DNA of 7,124 nucleotides, taken from positions 1-7,124 of the forward strand of contig JACCYX010000373.1 in the NCBI GenBank assembly GCA_013696265.1, written 5' to 3'. Shown in pieces: positions 1-5,366 of this stretch. The notes under the pieces are model-generated. The model was not told the origin of the DNA. It searched no databases and was given only the letters and a program-made list of their open reading frames with translations. Source of the DNA: Chloroflexia bacterium. GTDB lineage: Bacteria; Chloroflexota; Chloroflexia; Thermomicrobiales; UBA6265. Both the position numbers and the translations under genes were made by a program. The first letter of the stretch is position 1; the number at the start of each line of letters is the position of its first letter.

Positions 1-188
1 CTGGAGCGGTGCGATGTTGGTTGTGCGCCACATCCGTGCGGTCCATCGTGCCTGCTTCCCCCTACATATGGGTAGACGTGGAACGAAGGGTTTGTTTACA
101 GCGGGAAGGATGCGATTGGAAATGGGACCCGCTCAAAGTCTAGGGCTTTATCAAAATTGTGTATGGATACGGGCGGCGAACCGGTGCG
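1..188. other. Gene-free window edge downstream of the MFS gene
   Basis: No convincing gene is seen. The stretch from about 60 to 175 is more AT-rich than the rest of the window and lies between the stop of the minus-strand MFS gene and whatever follows it. On the minus strand an ATG at 46-44 opens a frame of only 15 codons before the window ends. A purine-rich stretch (57-64) and a CAGG sit upstream of it, so it could be the start of the next minus-strand gene, but nothing in those residues is recognisable. No strong terminator hairpin with a T-run was found after the MFS stop. Confidence 0.3.
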
Positions 189-1418
189 TCACCGAAGCGG
201 CCGGACCCGTCGCCGAAGCATCGTCACTACCAGCAGGAACGGCAGCAGTTGCAGGCTGCCCGACAGCAGGACGACGGCTCGGGTGCCGGTGATCTCGCCC
301 AGGCTTCCCGACGCGAAGCTGACCACGATCACGATCAGCCCGTTGACGAGCCCGACCAGGCTGAAGACTCGCCCCCGCATGCCGGGAGCCGTGGCCCGCT
401 GCAGGGTGGTGGTCAGTCCCGTGTAAATCGCGGCGGCGGCGGGACCGTTGACGAGCGTCAGCCAGAGACCCGGCCCGAAGTCGTTGATGACCCCCAGCAG
501 GAAGATGCTCGCGCCGTAGCCGAGCAAGCCGCCGGCCAGCAGCATGGTCGCCTCCACCCGCCGGCTCAAGATCACGACCAGGAATCCCCCCGCCACTCCG
601 GTCAGGCCGCGCACCGTGAGCATGATGCCGAGTCCTTCTGGACCCATGCCAAGCGAGTCCCCCACGAACGCGGGCAGGACGGCGGTGAATGGCACATCGG
701 CCACCATGAAGAGGCCCCAGACGGCCACGACGACCGCGAGCGCGCGGGAGAGACGCACGACCCGCAGCCCGTCGCGGAACTCCCGCCAGATTCGAGCCAG
801 CGGGTTTGGAACATGCCCGTGTTCCTCGATTCCCGGCGAGGGCACGTTCCCGGACTCCGCGCGCACGCCGATCAGGCAGACCCAGCTCGCGAGGTACAGG
901 ATCGAGCAGACCGTCAGCGTGGCCGCGAAACCGAACTGGATGAGCACCCCCGCACCGGCGGCGGGACCGATGACCCGGCCCAGGTTGTCGTTCAGGGCGT
1001 TGAGCGAGTTGGCGGTGGCCAACTCGTCGTCACGGACCAGCGTTGGCAAGAGGGCGTTCTCCGCCGGCGCGAAGAAGGTCATCACCATCGCCTGGACGGC
1101 GATTATGGCGTAGAGCATGGCGACGCCAAGCCGGTCCGCGACCGGAATCATCACGACCAGGAGCACGATCAGCGCCAGCGCGCTCCAGACCATGACTTGC
1201 TTGCGGTCCCAGCGGTCGACGAGCACGCCGGCGACCGGGCCGAGCAGGATCCCCGGCAGCGAGGCGAAAACCGGGATCAGGCCGGTCGCGAACGGCGATC
1301 CCGTCAACTCGAACACGAGGACCAGCATGGTGAGGTGGAGGGCCCACGTTGCCAGCAGGAAGAACAAGCCGGCCAGCCAAAACCGGGCAAAGGTGCGATT
1401 CGAGAGAAGCTGCGTCAC
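189..1418 (-). CDS. MFS transporter, MFS_3/EntS-like exporter
   Basis: This is a 409-aa integral membrane protein of the Major Facilitator Superfamily, a size that fits 12 transmembrane helices. Hydrophobic segments run through most of its length. The loop after helix 2 carries the family's motif A (GVLVDRWDRKQ, residues 64-74, with Asp68, Arg69 and Arg72). The segment 'LVRDDELATANSLN...IGPAAGAGVL' about 50 residues later is typical of the MFS_3 branch, which contains the enterobactin exporter EntS and many macrolide or drug exporters. Substrate cannot be told from sequence; a proton-driven exporter of a small molecule is the family expectation. The start is GTG (1418-1416). An in-frame stop only six codons upstream (1437-1439) leaves no better choice, and the ribosome-binding site is weak. 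It lies downstream of the methyltransferase on the same strand, but a gap of nearly 400 bases makes separate transcription likely. Confidence 0.9.
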   Translation of the reverse strand: MTQLLSNRTFARFWLAGLFFLLATWALHLTMLVLVFELTGSPFATGLIPVFASLPGILLGPVAGVLVDRWDRKQVMVWSALALIVLLVVMIPVADRLGVAMLYAIIAVQAMVMTFFAPAENALLPTLVRDDELATANSLNALNDNLGRVIGPAAGAGVLIQFGFAATLTVCSILYLASWVCLIGVRAESGNVPSPGIEEHGHVPNPLARIWREFRDGLRVVRLSRALAVVVAVWGLFMVADVPFTAVLPAFVGDSLGMGPEGLGIMLTVRGLTGVAGGFLVVILSRRVEATMLLAGGLLGYGASIFLLGVINDFGPGLWLTLVNGPAAAAIYTGLTTTLQRATAPGMRGRVFSLVGLVNGLIVIVVSFASGSLGEITGTRAVVLLSGSLQLLPFLLVVTMLRRRVRPLR

Positions 1419-1479
1419 AGGACTGCCTGTCGTTGTTCAGGTGATCGAACAGGAGAGGTGTCGGCAGGCATGCCGCTGG

Positions 1480-1497
1480 CCGCCTGAATTCAGGCGG
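1480..1497. repeat. 18-bp perfect palindrome upstream of the MFS gene
   Basis: CCGCCTGAATTCAGGCGG reads the same on both strands. It lies 62 bases before the MFS start codon, where an operator for a dimeric repressor would be expected. It could equally be a leader hairpin. Next to it is a smaller inverted repeat, CGGCAGGCATGCCG (1462-1475). No regulator gene is present in the window to match it with. Confidence 0.45.
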
Positions 1498-1683
1498 TGG
1501 CGCGGATGCGTGGAGGCAGCTTCGGCGGTGACGAGGAATCCGTAGAGAGCGACGGCGCGGCAACTCATCCGGGGGGTGGCCAGTCAATGGCAACGTGCCG
1601 GGAGCAGCGGGTTTCGCCTGGTCAGATTGGCCGCATGTGTCGAGGGGAGGTTGCCCTACCCTCGGTGCTGAAGCGCCCCGGCG

Positions 1684-1701
1684 GCCAGCCGGCCGGCTGG
1701 C
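1684..1701. repeat. 18-bp perfect palindrome after the methyltransferase gene
   Basis: GCCAGCCGGCCGGCTGGC is a perfect palindrome of almost pure G and C, about 110 bases past the methyltransferase stop on the minus strand. It could fold into a strong RNA hairpin that ends or stabilises that transcript, but no T-run follows, so intrinsic termination is not shown. GC-rich DNA makes such palindromes somewhat more likely by chance. Confidence 0.35.
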
Positions 1702-1810
1702 GAAGATGGCTTGTGGCCGGTGATGGTGGATCGCATTGGTGGTCCATTCCGGAGCGTGCGGCGACGTGGCCAGCGATAGTCGGGCCTCAGTATAGGCGTA
1801 TCGCGGTTCG

Positions 1811-2443
1811 TTACGCCGCCCTGGCGGCGACCGTGATCCAGCCGGCGCGTTGGCGGTAGAGCTTGCCCCGGTGGGTCTGAATCTCAACGTCGGTGAAGCA
1901 TTTGGTCAGCAGGTGCTGCGCGTACTTCTCGCTGAAGAAGTGCCGGACCTTGCCGTGGAAGTCGAACATGTCCGGTTCGATTTCGATTCCCTTGCCGAAC
2001 GACGGATCGTCAGGCGACTTGCAAGCGAACAGGAGCCACCCGCCAGGCTTTAGGACCCGGTGGATCTCCGCGACGATGCTCGTCGTTATGTCATGATCGA
2101 AGTAGTGCAGGGTGAGGTGGGCGTAGACGGCATCGAAGGTTGCGTCGCCGTACGGGTATGGCTGGTCGATCCGCATTATGGCGAAGGTGAGGTTCGGAAG
2201 GTGGCCCAGCCGTTCCCGGTTGCCAGCTATGACGGCGGGCACGAAGTCGGTAGCCACCACCTCATGACCGGCGCCGGCGAACGCCTCGGCATCGGTCCCT
2301 CCTCCGCAGCCGAGTTCGAGGATCCTGGAATGGGGCCCGAGCCGGGCCAGGCAGGTTGTCACGAACGTCGAGGTACGCGGCGGCGGGACCGGCGTGTCGC
2401 CGTAGTTCGCGATCCACAGGTCGCGCTGGTCGTGTTCGGTCAT
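1811..2443 (-). CDS. Class I SAM-dependent methyltransferase
   Basis: A 210-aa Rossmann-fold methyltransferase (Methyltransf_11/25 type). From the chosen start, motif I is ILELGCGGG (residues 41-49), which binds S-adenosylmethionine. The acidic residue closing strand 2 is Asp66 in VVATDF. The strand 4 region is FDAVYAHLTLHYF (103-115), and HRVLKPGGWLLFA (128-140) is the post-motif turn before strand 5. The layout resembles TehB-like and other small-molecule methyltransferases; the acceptor is unknown. ATG at 2443 overlaps the TGA of the upstream peroxiredoxin-like gene as ATGA, the usual sign of translational coupling, so I prefer it to a GTG six bases upstream (2449-2447), which would add two residues. 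No strong ribosome-binding site of its own is seen, consistent with coupling. The last codons form a GC-rich inverted repeat (1814-1829). Confidence 0.9.
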   Translation of the reverse strand: MTEHDQRDLWIANYGDTPVPPPRTSTFVTTCLARLGPHSRILELGCGGGTDAEAFAGAGHEVVATDFVPAVIAGNRERLGHLPNLTFAIMRIDQPYPYGDATFDAVYAHLTLHYFDHDITTSIVAEIHRVLKPGGWLLFACKSPDDPSFGKGIEIEPDMFDFHGKVRHFFSEKYAQHLLTKCFTDVEIQTHRGKLYRQRAGWITVAARAA

Positions 2444-3024
2444 CGCCACGGGAGCGACATCGCGTCGGAAAGGAGGTCGCCGGCGGGCGGGATATCGCTC
2501 ATCGTCGCGGGCCGTGCCGCCGATTTGACGACGCCGTCGCGTCCGATCAGGAACTGGCCCTGGAGCTGGAGGGGGTGCCCGCTCGACTTCCGAGGCAGGT
2601 ATCCCTTGCTCGCGGCCCGGATGCCGCCGGCCAGCACTTTTGGATTGAGCACGGTGCCCATCCCGGCCTGGCCGAGCCCGTACGCACTGTAGACGCTCCG
2701 GTCAGGATCGTTGTAGACATCGTTGGTGAGCCCGAGTTCGTCCCGGAATGCTTGCGCTTCGTCGCTCGTGCCGCAGCCGATCAGGGCGACGGCAACCCCG
2801 GCGGCCAGGAGTTCGGCGCTTCTGGATTCGATCTCCCGGGCGTGTTCCTTGCAGAACGGGCAGCCGTAGTGGCGGAGGAAGACGAGGGCGAGGCCCCGAT
2901 CGGTGCCGGACCAGAGGGTGAAAAGGTCGATCGTTTCGCCGTCGATGGCCTGGACCTGGGCGTTGGGAGCGATATCGCCAGCGTGCGGGATGGTTAGTTC
3001 GGGGTGATCGGTGAGGAGTGTCAA
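2440..3024 (-). CDS. Peroxiredoxin-like protein (AhpC-TSA_2 family)
   Basis: A 194-aa thioredoxin-fold protein. The core RHYGCPFCKEHARE (residues 51-64) has a CPFC pair (Cys55, Cys58), and downstream DPDRSVYSAYGL (107-118) is typical of the AhpC-TSA_2/PRXL2-like group. In this group a CxxC replaces the classical peroxiredoxin TxxC, so a thiol-disulfide reductase or peroxidase role is likely, but the substrate is not known. A third cysteine, Cys84 (LIGCGTS), follows the next strand. No signal peptide is seen, so it should be cytoplasmic. The start is TTG (3024-3022), supported by AAGGAA seven bases upstream. It is the first gene of a minus-strand pair with the methyltransferase, and is transcribed away from dcd. 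Confidence 0.85.
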   Translation of the reverse strand: MTLLTDHPELTIPHAGDIAPNAQVQAIDGETIDLFTLWSGTDRGLALVFLRHYGCPFCKEHAREIESRSAELLAAGVAVALIGCGTSDEAQAFRDELGLTNDVYNDPDRSVYSAYGLGQAGMGTVLNPKVLAGGIRAASKGYLPRKSSGHPLQLQGQFLIGRDGVVKSAARPATMSDIPPAGDLLSDAMSLPWR

Positions 3025-3031
3025 AGGCGGA

Positions 3032-3037
3032 TTCCTT
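3032..3037 (-). promoter_or_regulatory. Ribosome-binding site deciding the TTG start
   Basis: AAGGAA on the minus strand sits seven bases before the TTG of the peroxiredoxin-like gene. It supports the unusual start codon, because no ATG or GTG nearby keeps the family's N-terminal strand intact. Confidence 0.6.
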
Positions 3038-3111
3038 GCGGGGAACGATCTCGTAGCTATTCAGTCTAACGTGCGGGAGGCGGGTTCAGATCAGTGTAAA
3101 GTGTGTACGGA

Positions 3112-3120
3112 TGGTATGAT
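3112..3120 (+). promoter_or_regulatory. Possible extended -10 promoter element for dcd
   Basis: TGGTATGAT matches an extended -10 (TGn then TATGAT, five of six to TATAAT). The -35 position at 17-bp spacing (CAGTGT, 3092-3097) is a poor match, which is tolerated with an extended -10. Transcription would start near 3127, just upstream of both candidate dcd start codons. Confidence 0.35.
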
Positions 3121-3210
3121 CGTGGCAGAGGGGTGCGGGAGATGACCACCTCGGTGCCCGATCTGTTGGAATATTATGTCGCGCCAATGGCGCGGGGAGT
3201 ACGGGTCAGG

Positions 3211-3813
3211 ATGGTGGTGCTGTCCGATCGCGACATCAGGAAGGCGCTCGAGGCGGGCACGATCGGGATCGATCCGTTCCCCGACCTCGACAAGCAGCTT
3301 GGCTCGGTCTCGGTCGATTTCCGGCTGGGCACGACCTTCATGGTCTTCGAGCACAGCCGCTTCAGCTTCATCGACCCTCGTCACCCTCAGTCGATTGGCG
3401 ATGCGATGCGCACGATCGAAGTGCCGCCAGACGAACCCTTCATCATGCAGCCGGGTGATTTCGCGCTGGCCTCGACCATGGAATCGCTGGAACTGCCAGA
3501 CAACCTCCTCGGTCGTCTGGAAGGCCGCTCCAGCATCGCCCGCCTGGGGATCACCGTCCATTCCACGGCCGCCGTCTTCGAGCCAGGCTGGATCGGGACG
3601 GCGACGATGGAGTTGAGCAACCTGGGCCGGATGGCGGTTGCCCTCTACCCCGGCATGCGGATTTGCGCCTTTTCGTTCGAAACCGTCTCGTCGCCGGTAA
3701 TGACGCCCTATCGCGACAAGGTGAACAACAAATACGCGGGCCAGGTGACGCCGCGGGCCAGCCAGTTGAGCGAAGAGAATCGCCGGGCTGTTGAGGAAGC
3801 GACCAAATCATAG
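3211..3813 (+). CDS. dcd: dCTP deaminase (possibly bifunctional, dUMP-forming)
   Basis: Deaminates dCTP toward dUTP (or directly to dUMP), feeding thymidylate synthesis; a soluble homotrimeric enzyme of the dUTPase fold. Counting from MVVLSDRDI, visible signatures are SVSVDFRLG (32-40), GRLEGRSSIARLG (101-113; Arg106, Ser107, Ser108, Arg111), HSTA (117-120) and the catalytic Glu134 in MELSN. HSTA plus ELSN resembles the bifunctional dCTP deaminase/dUTPase of mycobacteria more than the HVTA plus EFYN of enteric Dcd; this is inference. The usual Asp in 'DPGW' is Glu124 here, a conservative change. The length, 200 aa, fits the family. ATG at 3211 gives the family-standard N terminus, with GGGGAG 11 bases upstream. 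An in-frame ATG at 3142 has a better-placed AGAGGGG and would add 23 residues. It is transcribed away from the peroxiredoxin-like gene, and a parS palindrome begins one base after its stop. Confidence 0.93.
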   Translation: MVVLSDRDIRKALEAGTIGIDPFPDLDKQLGSVSVDFRLGTTFMVFEHSRFSFIDPRHPQSIGDAMRTIEVPPDEPFIMQPGDFALASTMESLELPDNLLGRLEGRSSIARLGITVHSTAAVFEPGWIGTATMELSNLGRMAVALYPGMRICAFSFETVSSPVMTPYRDKVNNKYAGQVTPRASQLSEENRRAVEEATKS

Positions 3814-3814
3814 T

Positions 3815-3848
3815 GGGTCCGCATGTTTCACGTGAAACATGCGGACCC
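3815..3848. repeat. 34-bp perfect palindrome centred on parS
   Basis: Two 17-base arms, with no spacer, pair perfectly around the centre at 3831/3832. The outer arms are GGGTCCGCA and TGCGGACCC, and the core is the parS site. It starts one base after the dcd stop codon. As RNA it would form a long hairpin able to block exonucleases or help end the dcd transcript, but no T-run follows, so intrinsic termination is not supported. As DNA the palindrome is much longer than ParB binding alone needs. Confidence 0.9.
3824..3839. promoter_or_regulatory. parS: parS site, ParB-binding centromere element (exact consensus)
   Basis: TGTTTCACGTGAAACA is the well-known bacterial parS sequence, a 16-bp palindrome bound by the ParB/Spo0J helix-turn-helix. 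There ParB, a CTP-dependent clamp, loads and spreads; ParA and SMC then act on the complex to separate and organise the origin region. The match is exact and lies between genes. A second near-exact copy is at 5320-5335. No parA or parB lies in this window. Confidence 0.93.
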
Positions 3849-3982
3849 GCTGAATCGGCTTGGACATTGCGTTCGATCGCGACAATACTTGGAACGGCTA
3901 GTTTGCGACCGCCCTGGCGTCTCGCCCAAGGGTTTGGACGCTTCACAGACCGTTTTCATTCTGATACCGGGTCAAGGAAATA

Positions 3983-4072
3983 TTGTCATTCCGAGATTGC
4001 GAGGAATCTTCGTGGTTGCTCACTGGCAGGACCAAGATACCGCTTCGCTGCCACGCAAGCTCGGAATGACAA
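3983..4072. repeat. Short inverted-repeat (REP/MITE-like) element
   Basis: The left arm TTGTCATTCCGAG (3983-3995) is perfectly repeated in inverted orientation at 4060-4072. Allowing one mismatch, the arms extend to 19 bases (3983-4001 and 4054-4072) around a spacer of about 52 bases. The pattern 'GTCATTCCGAG...GCGAGGAATC...CTCGGAATGAC' resembles dispersed repeats that I recall from many GC-rich environmental genomes, where they recur in intergenic DNA. It encodes nothing credible. Inside it, GATACCGCTTCGCTG (4036-4050) has a broken inverted copy at 4108-4128, so the element may extend to about 4130 or be a decayed composite. Confidence 0.6.
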
Positions 4073-4190
4073 AATGCCTTGGATAGAGCAATTGCGACAA
4101 GGCAGCCCAGCGAAGCGATAGCGGTATCTCGCCTACTGCCTTACAAACATGGTCCGGGTAAGCGTCAGTGACCCGCTTCGGCTATCCACA

Positions 4191-4195
4191 AGGAG
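4191..4195 (+). promoter_or_regulatory. Ribosome-binding site selecting the GTG start at 4204
   Basis: AGGAG lies eight bases before GTG 4204, ideal spacing. The alternative GTG at 4168 has no comparable site, so the shorter protein is preferred. Confidence 0.65.
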
Positions 4196-4203
4196 TTCTC
4201 ACT

Positions 4204-4590
4204 GTGTCTGTCGATTCCCTGCGTGCCGTTCGAGACCGTCTGCTCCCGATGCTGGAAGTGACGGTCGATCGTTACCGCACCCGTGTCCCCAGAGGCTATC
4301 CCCACTTGATCGACACGCCCGAGCAGGGCGTGGTCGGGATGGAAATCGACGCCAGCCACGCCCTCTTCGTGACCAGCGACGGTGATGACCTGTTTGCCGA
4401 AATCTACCGGCGCTCCCCGCGTACCGACAACCGGTCCGGGGCGGGCCGCGAAAAGTTTGGTGGCACCCCGTTCAACGACCGCCGCCCGCTGGACCGGGAC
4501 GTGACCGATCAGGAGTTGCGCAACTTGCTGGCGGACCTGATGTCCTACTTCAATTCCCAGCCCAACCTGATTCACATTACCGACGACTGA
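4204..4590 (+). CDS. Hypothetical protein, 128 aa
   Basis: I do not recognise this family. It is a soluble, strongly charged protein with no signal peptide or membrane segment. It starts with an amphipathic helix (residues 4-25, SLRAVRDRLLPMLEVTVDRYRT). A central part follows that looks like beta strands (VVGMEIDASHALFVTSDGDDLFAEIYRR, 43-70). Then come a glycine- and arginine-rich loop (72-98) and a C-terminal helix (101-117) ending in an acidic tail. The even codon use, strong ribosome-binding site and a good hairpin after the stop argue that it is a real gene. The start is GTG. It is convergent with ndk and shares a terminator with it. No function can be assigned from context. Confidence 0.75.
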   Translation: MSVDSLRAVRDRLLPMLEVTVDRYRTRVPRGYPHLIDTPEQGVVGMEIDASHALFVTSDGDDLFAEIYRRSPRTDNRSGAGREKFGGTPFNDRRPLDRDVTDQELRNLLADLMSYFNSQPNLIHITDD

Positions 4591-4670
4591 CGATCGTGCG
4601 ATCCGTCCCTACGTCCTCTCGAGCGCCGTCGAGAAATCTCGAATTGCCAGGGCCGGGCCAGGGAACATGG

Positions 4671-4716
4671 AAAAAGCGGTCGGGAGAACTCTCCTCGACC
4701 GCTTGTTCATTTTCTT
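4671..4716. terminator. Bidirectional terminator between the hypothetical gene and ndk
   Basis: AAGCGGTCG (4674-4682) pairs with CGACCGCTT (4696-4704). The stem continues as GGAG/CTCC across a one-base bulge, with a four-base loop. On the minus strand the stem is followed by a run of five T (the A-run at 4671-4675), so it ends ndk. On the plus strand a weaker TTGTTCATTTTC tail follows, so it probably also ends the hypothetical gene. It is the only strong hairpin between the two convergent genes. Confidence 0.75.
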
Positions 4717-4741
4717 CATTCGTCAAACTCAACCGGTCGCG

Positions 4742-5203
4742 CTATTCTTCCACCACCCAGGCGTCGATGGCGCGCGTGTAATCGATGACGCCGCCGCCTC
4801 CGAAAAACGTTTCCACCTCGCGCGCGGCACTCTCGACGCTATCTGACGCGTGCACGAGATTGCGGCCGATCGTCAGCCCGAAGTCGGCCCGAATCGTGCC
4901 CGGCGCCGCCTTGGCTGGTTTGGTGTCGCCGTTCGTGGCGCGGGTAATCTCCACCGCCTCCGGCCCTTCGAGGATCAGCAACACCGAAGGCGCCGACGTG
5001 ATGTAGTCGACCAGGCTGGCGAAAAACGGCCGGTGCTCATGTTCCCTATAATGTCGCTTCGCCGTCTCCCGTGAAATGAGTTCCAGCTTCAGCGCCGCGA
5101 TCTTGAGGCCACGCTTCTCGTACCGGGAGAGAAGCTCGCCGACGAGCCCACGCTGGACCGCATCCGGCTTGAGAATGACCAGTGTTCGTTCATTGTCTGC
5201 CAC
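4742..5203 (-). CDS. ndk: Nucleoside diphosphate kinase
   Basis: Transfers the gamma phosphate of ATP to nucleoside and deoxynucleoside diphosphates through a phosphohistidine, balancing NTP and dNTP pools in the cytoplasm. The 153-aa protein covers the whole family: ERTLVILKPDAVQRGLVGE at the N terminus with Lys12, the HYREHEHRPFF segment (51-61), and APGTIRADFG (100-109). The active-site His118 is in GRNLVHASDSVESAARE (113-129). The usual 'GATNP' loop is written GDTKP here, a small variation. The start is GTG, with AGGAGA nine bases upstream. It has its own likely promoter upstream and a terminator downstream, so it is probably a single-gene unit. Confidence 0.96.
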   Translation of the reverse strand: MADNERTLVILKPDAVQRGLVGELLSRYEKRGLKIAALKLELISRETAKRHYREHEHRPFFASLVDYITSAPSVLLILEGPEAVEITRATNGDTKPAKAAPGTIRADFGLTIGRNLVHASDSVESAAREVETFFGGGGVIDYTRAIDAWVVEE

Positions 5204-5267
5204 GAAAGAGCTTCTCCTGAGTATGTCGTCACAACCGATTACGGCACCGGTTGCCTCTCAATCGCCA

Positions 5268-5297
5268 AGCATACCCAGTTCGAGCCTGGACTGTCAG
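5268..5297 (-). promoter_or_regulatory. Likely sigma-70-type promoter of ndk
   Basis: On the minus strand CTGACA (5297-5292; five of six to TTGACA) and TATGCT (5273-5268; four of six to TATAAT) are separated by 18 bases. Transcription would begin near 5261, giving a leader of just under 60 bases that includes a small inverted repeat, CAACCG/CGGTTG (5232-5253). The second parS-like site lies about 22 bases upstream of the -35, so ParB bound there could touch this promoter. Confidence 0.45.
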
Positions 5298-5319
5298 CGT
5301 CGAACTTGATTCTGGAACA

Positions 5320-5335
5320 TGTTTCACGTGAATCA
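5320..5335. promoter_or_regulatory. parS: Second parS-like site (15 of 16 match)
   Basis: TGTTTCACGTGAATCA differs from the parS consensus only at position 14 (A to T). The flanking CA and TGC are also shared with the first site, so 19 of the 20 bases of the extended core CATG...CATG match. It lies between genes, nine bases past the stop of the small membrane protein and upstream of the ndk promoter. Single-mismatch parS sites are common among functional sites in other bacteria. Here the long outer palindrome of the first site is absent. Confidence 0.82.
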
Positions 5336-5366
5336 TGCCGATCGCTAGTTTCCAGACCGATCGGCA
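5336..5366. repeat. Inverted repeat over the stop of the small membrane gene
   Basis: TGCCGATCG (5336-5344) pairs with CGATCGGCA (5358-5366) around a 13-base loop containing the minus-strand TAG stop. It could protect or end the minus-strand transcript, but it has no T-run after it. It directly abuts the parS-like site. Confidence 0.4.

Larger units (their letters stand above)
1419..1810. other. 392-base intergenic spacer with two palindromes
   Basis: No supported gene. The open frames crossing it run into or antisense to the flanking genes and have the Arg/Pro/Ala-rich composition of shadows in GC-rich DNA. The spacer must hold the 3' end of the methyltransferase transcript and the promoter and leader of the MFS gene. 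I could not assign a good -35/-10 pair. Two perfect 18-bp palindromes are listed separately. Confidence 0.5.

Noticed and set aside
159..1487. Long plus-strand open frame (442 codons) antisense to the MFS gene
   Set aside because: Its product is dominated by Arg, Asp, Glu, Gln and His with no domain, as expected opposite a hydrophobic membrane protein in GC-rich DNA. The minus-strand frame has clear MFS motifs.
1814..1829. GC-rich inverted repeat at the methyltransferase 3' end
   Set aside because: It encodes the Ala-rich C terminus, has almost no loop and is not followed by T residues, so it is not called a terminator.
1497..1859. Plus-strand open frame (120 codons) in the 1419-1810 spacer
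   Set aside because: No recognisable domain and no good ribosome-binding site, and it runs antisense into the methyltransferase 3' end. It cannot be excluded but is not supported.
1030..1887. Minus-strand open frame (285 codons) spanning the spacer and the ends of both neighbours
   Set aside because: It overlaps two well-supported genes in a different frame and has Pro/Arg/Ala-rich low-complexity composition; no motif.
3091..3561. Minus-strand open frame (156 codons) antisense to dcd
   Set aside because: It is the complement of a clear dCTP deaminase gene; composition rich in Arg, His and Asp without any motif.
3823..4086. Open frame beginning MFHVKH downstream of dcd
   Set aside because: Its first residues are simply the translated parS site and its second half is the translated inverted-repeat element. 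It is a product of non-coding signals.
4182..4190. CTATCCACA, one mismatch from a DnaA box
   Set aside because: A single near-match overlapping the leader of the 4204 gene is expected by chance. No cluster of boxes or AT-rich unwinding region is present, so it is not evidence for an origin in the window.
4600..4645. Small TCGAG/CTCGA inverted repeats after the hypothetical gene
   Set aside because: Stems of five bases with no T-run; the strong hairpin at 4674-4704 better explains termination.
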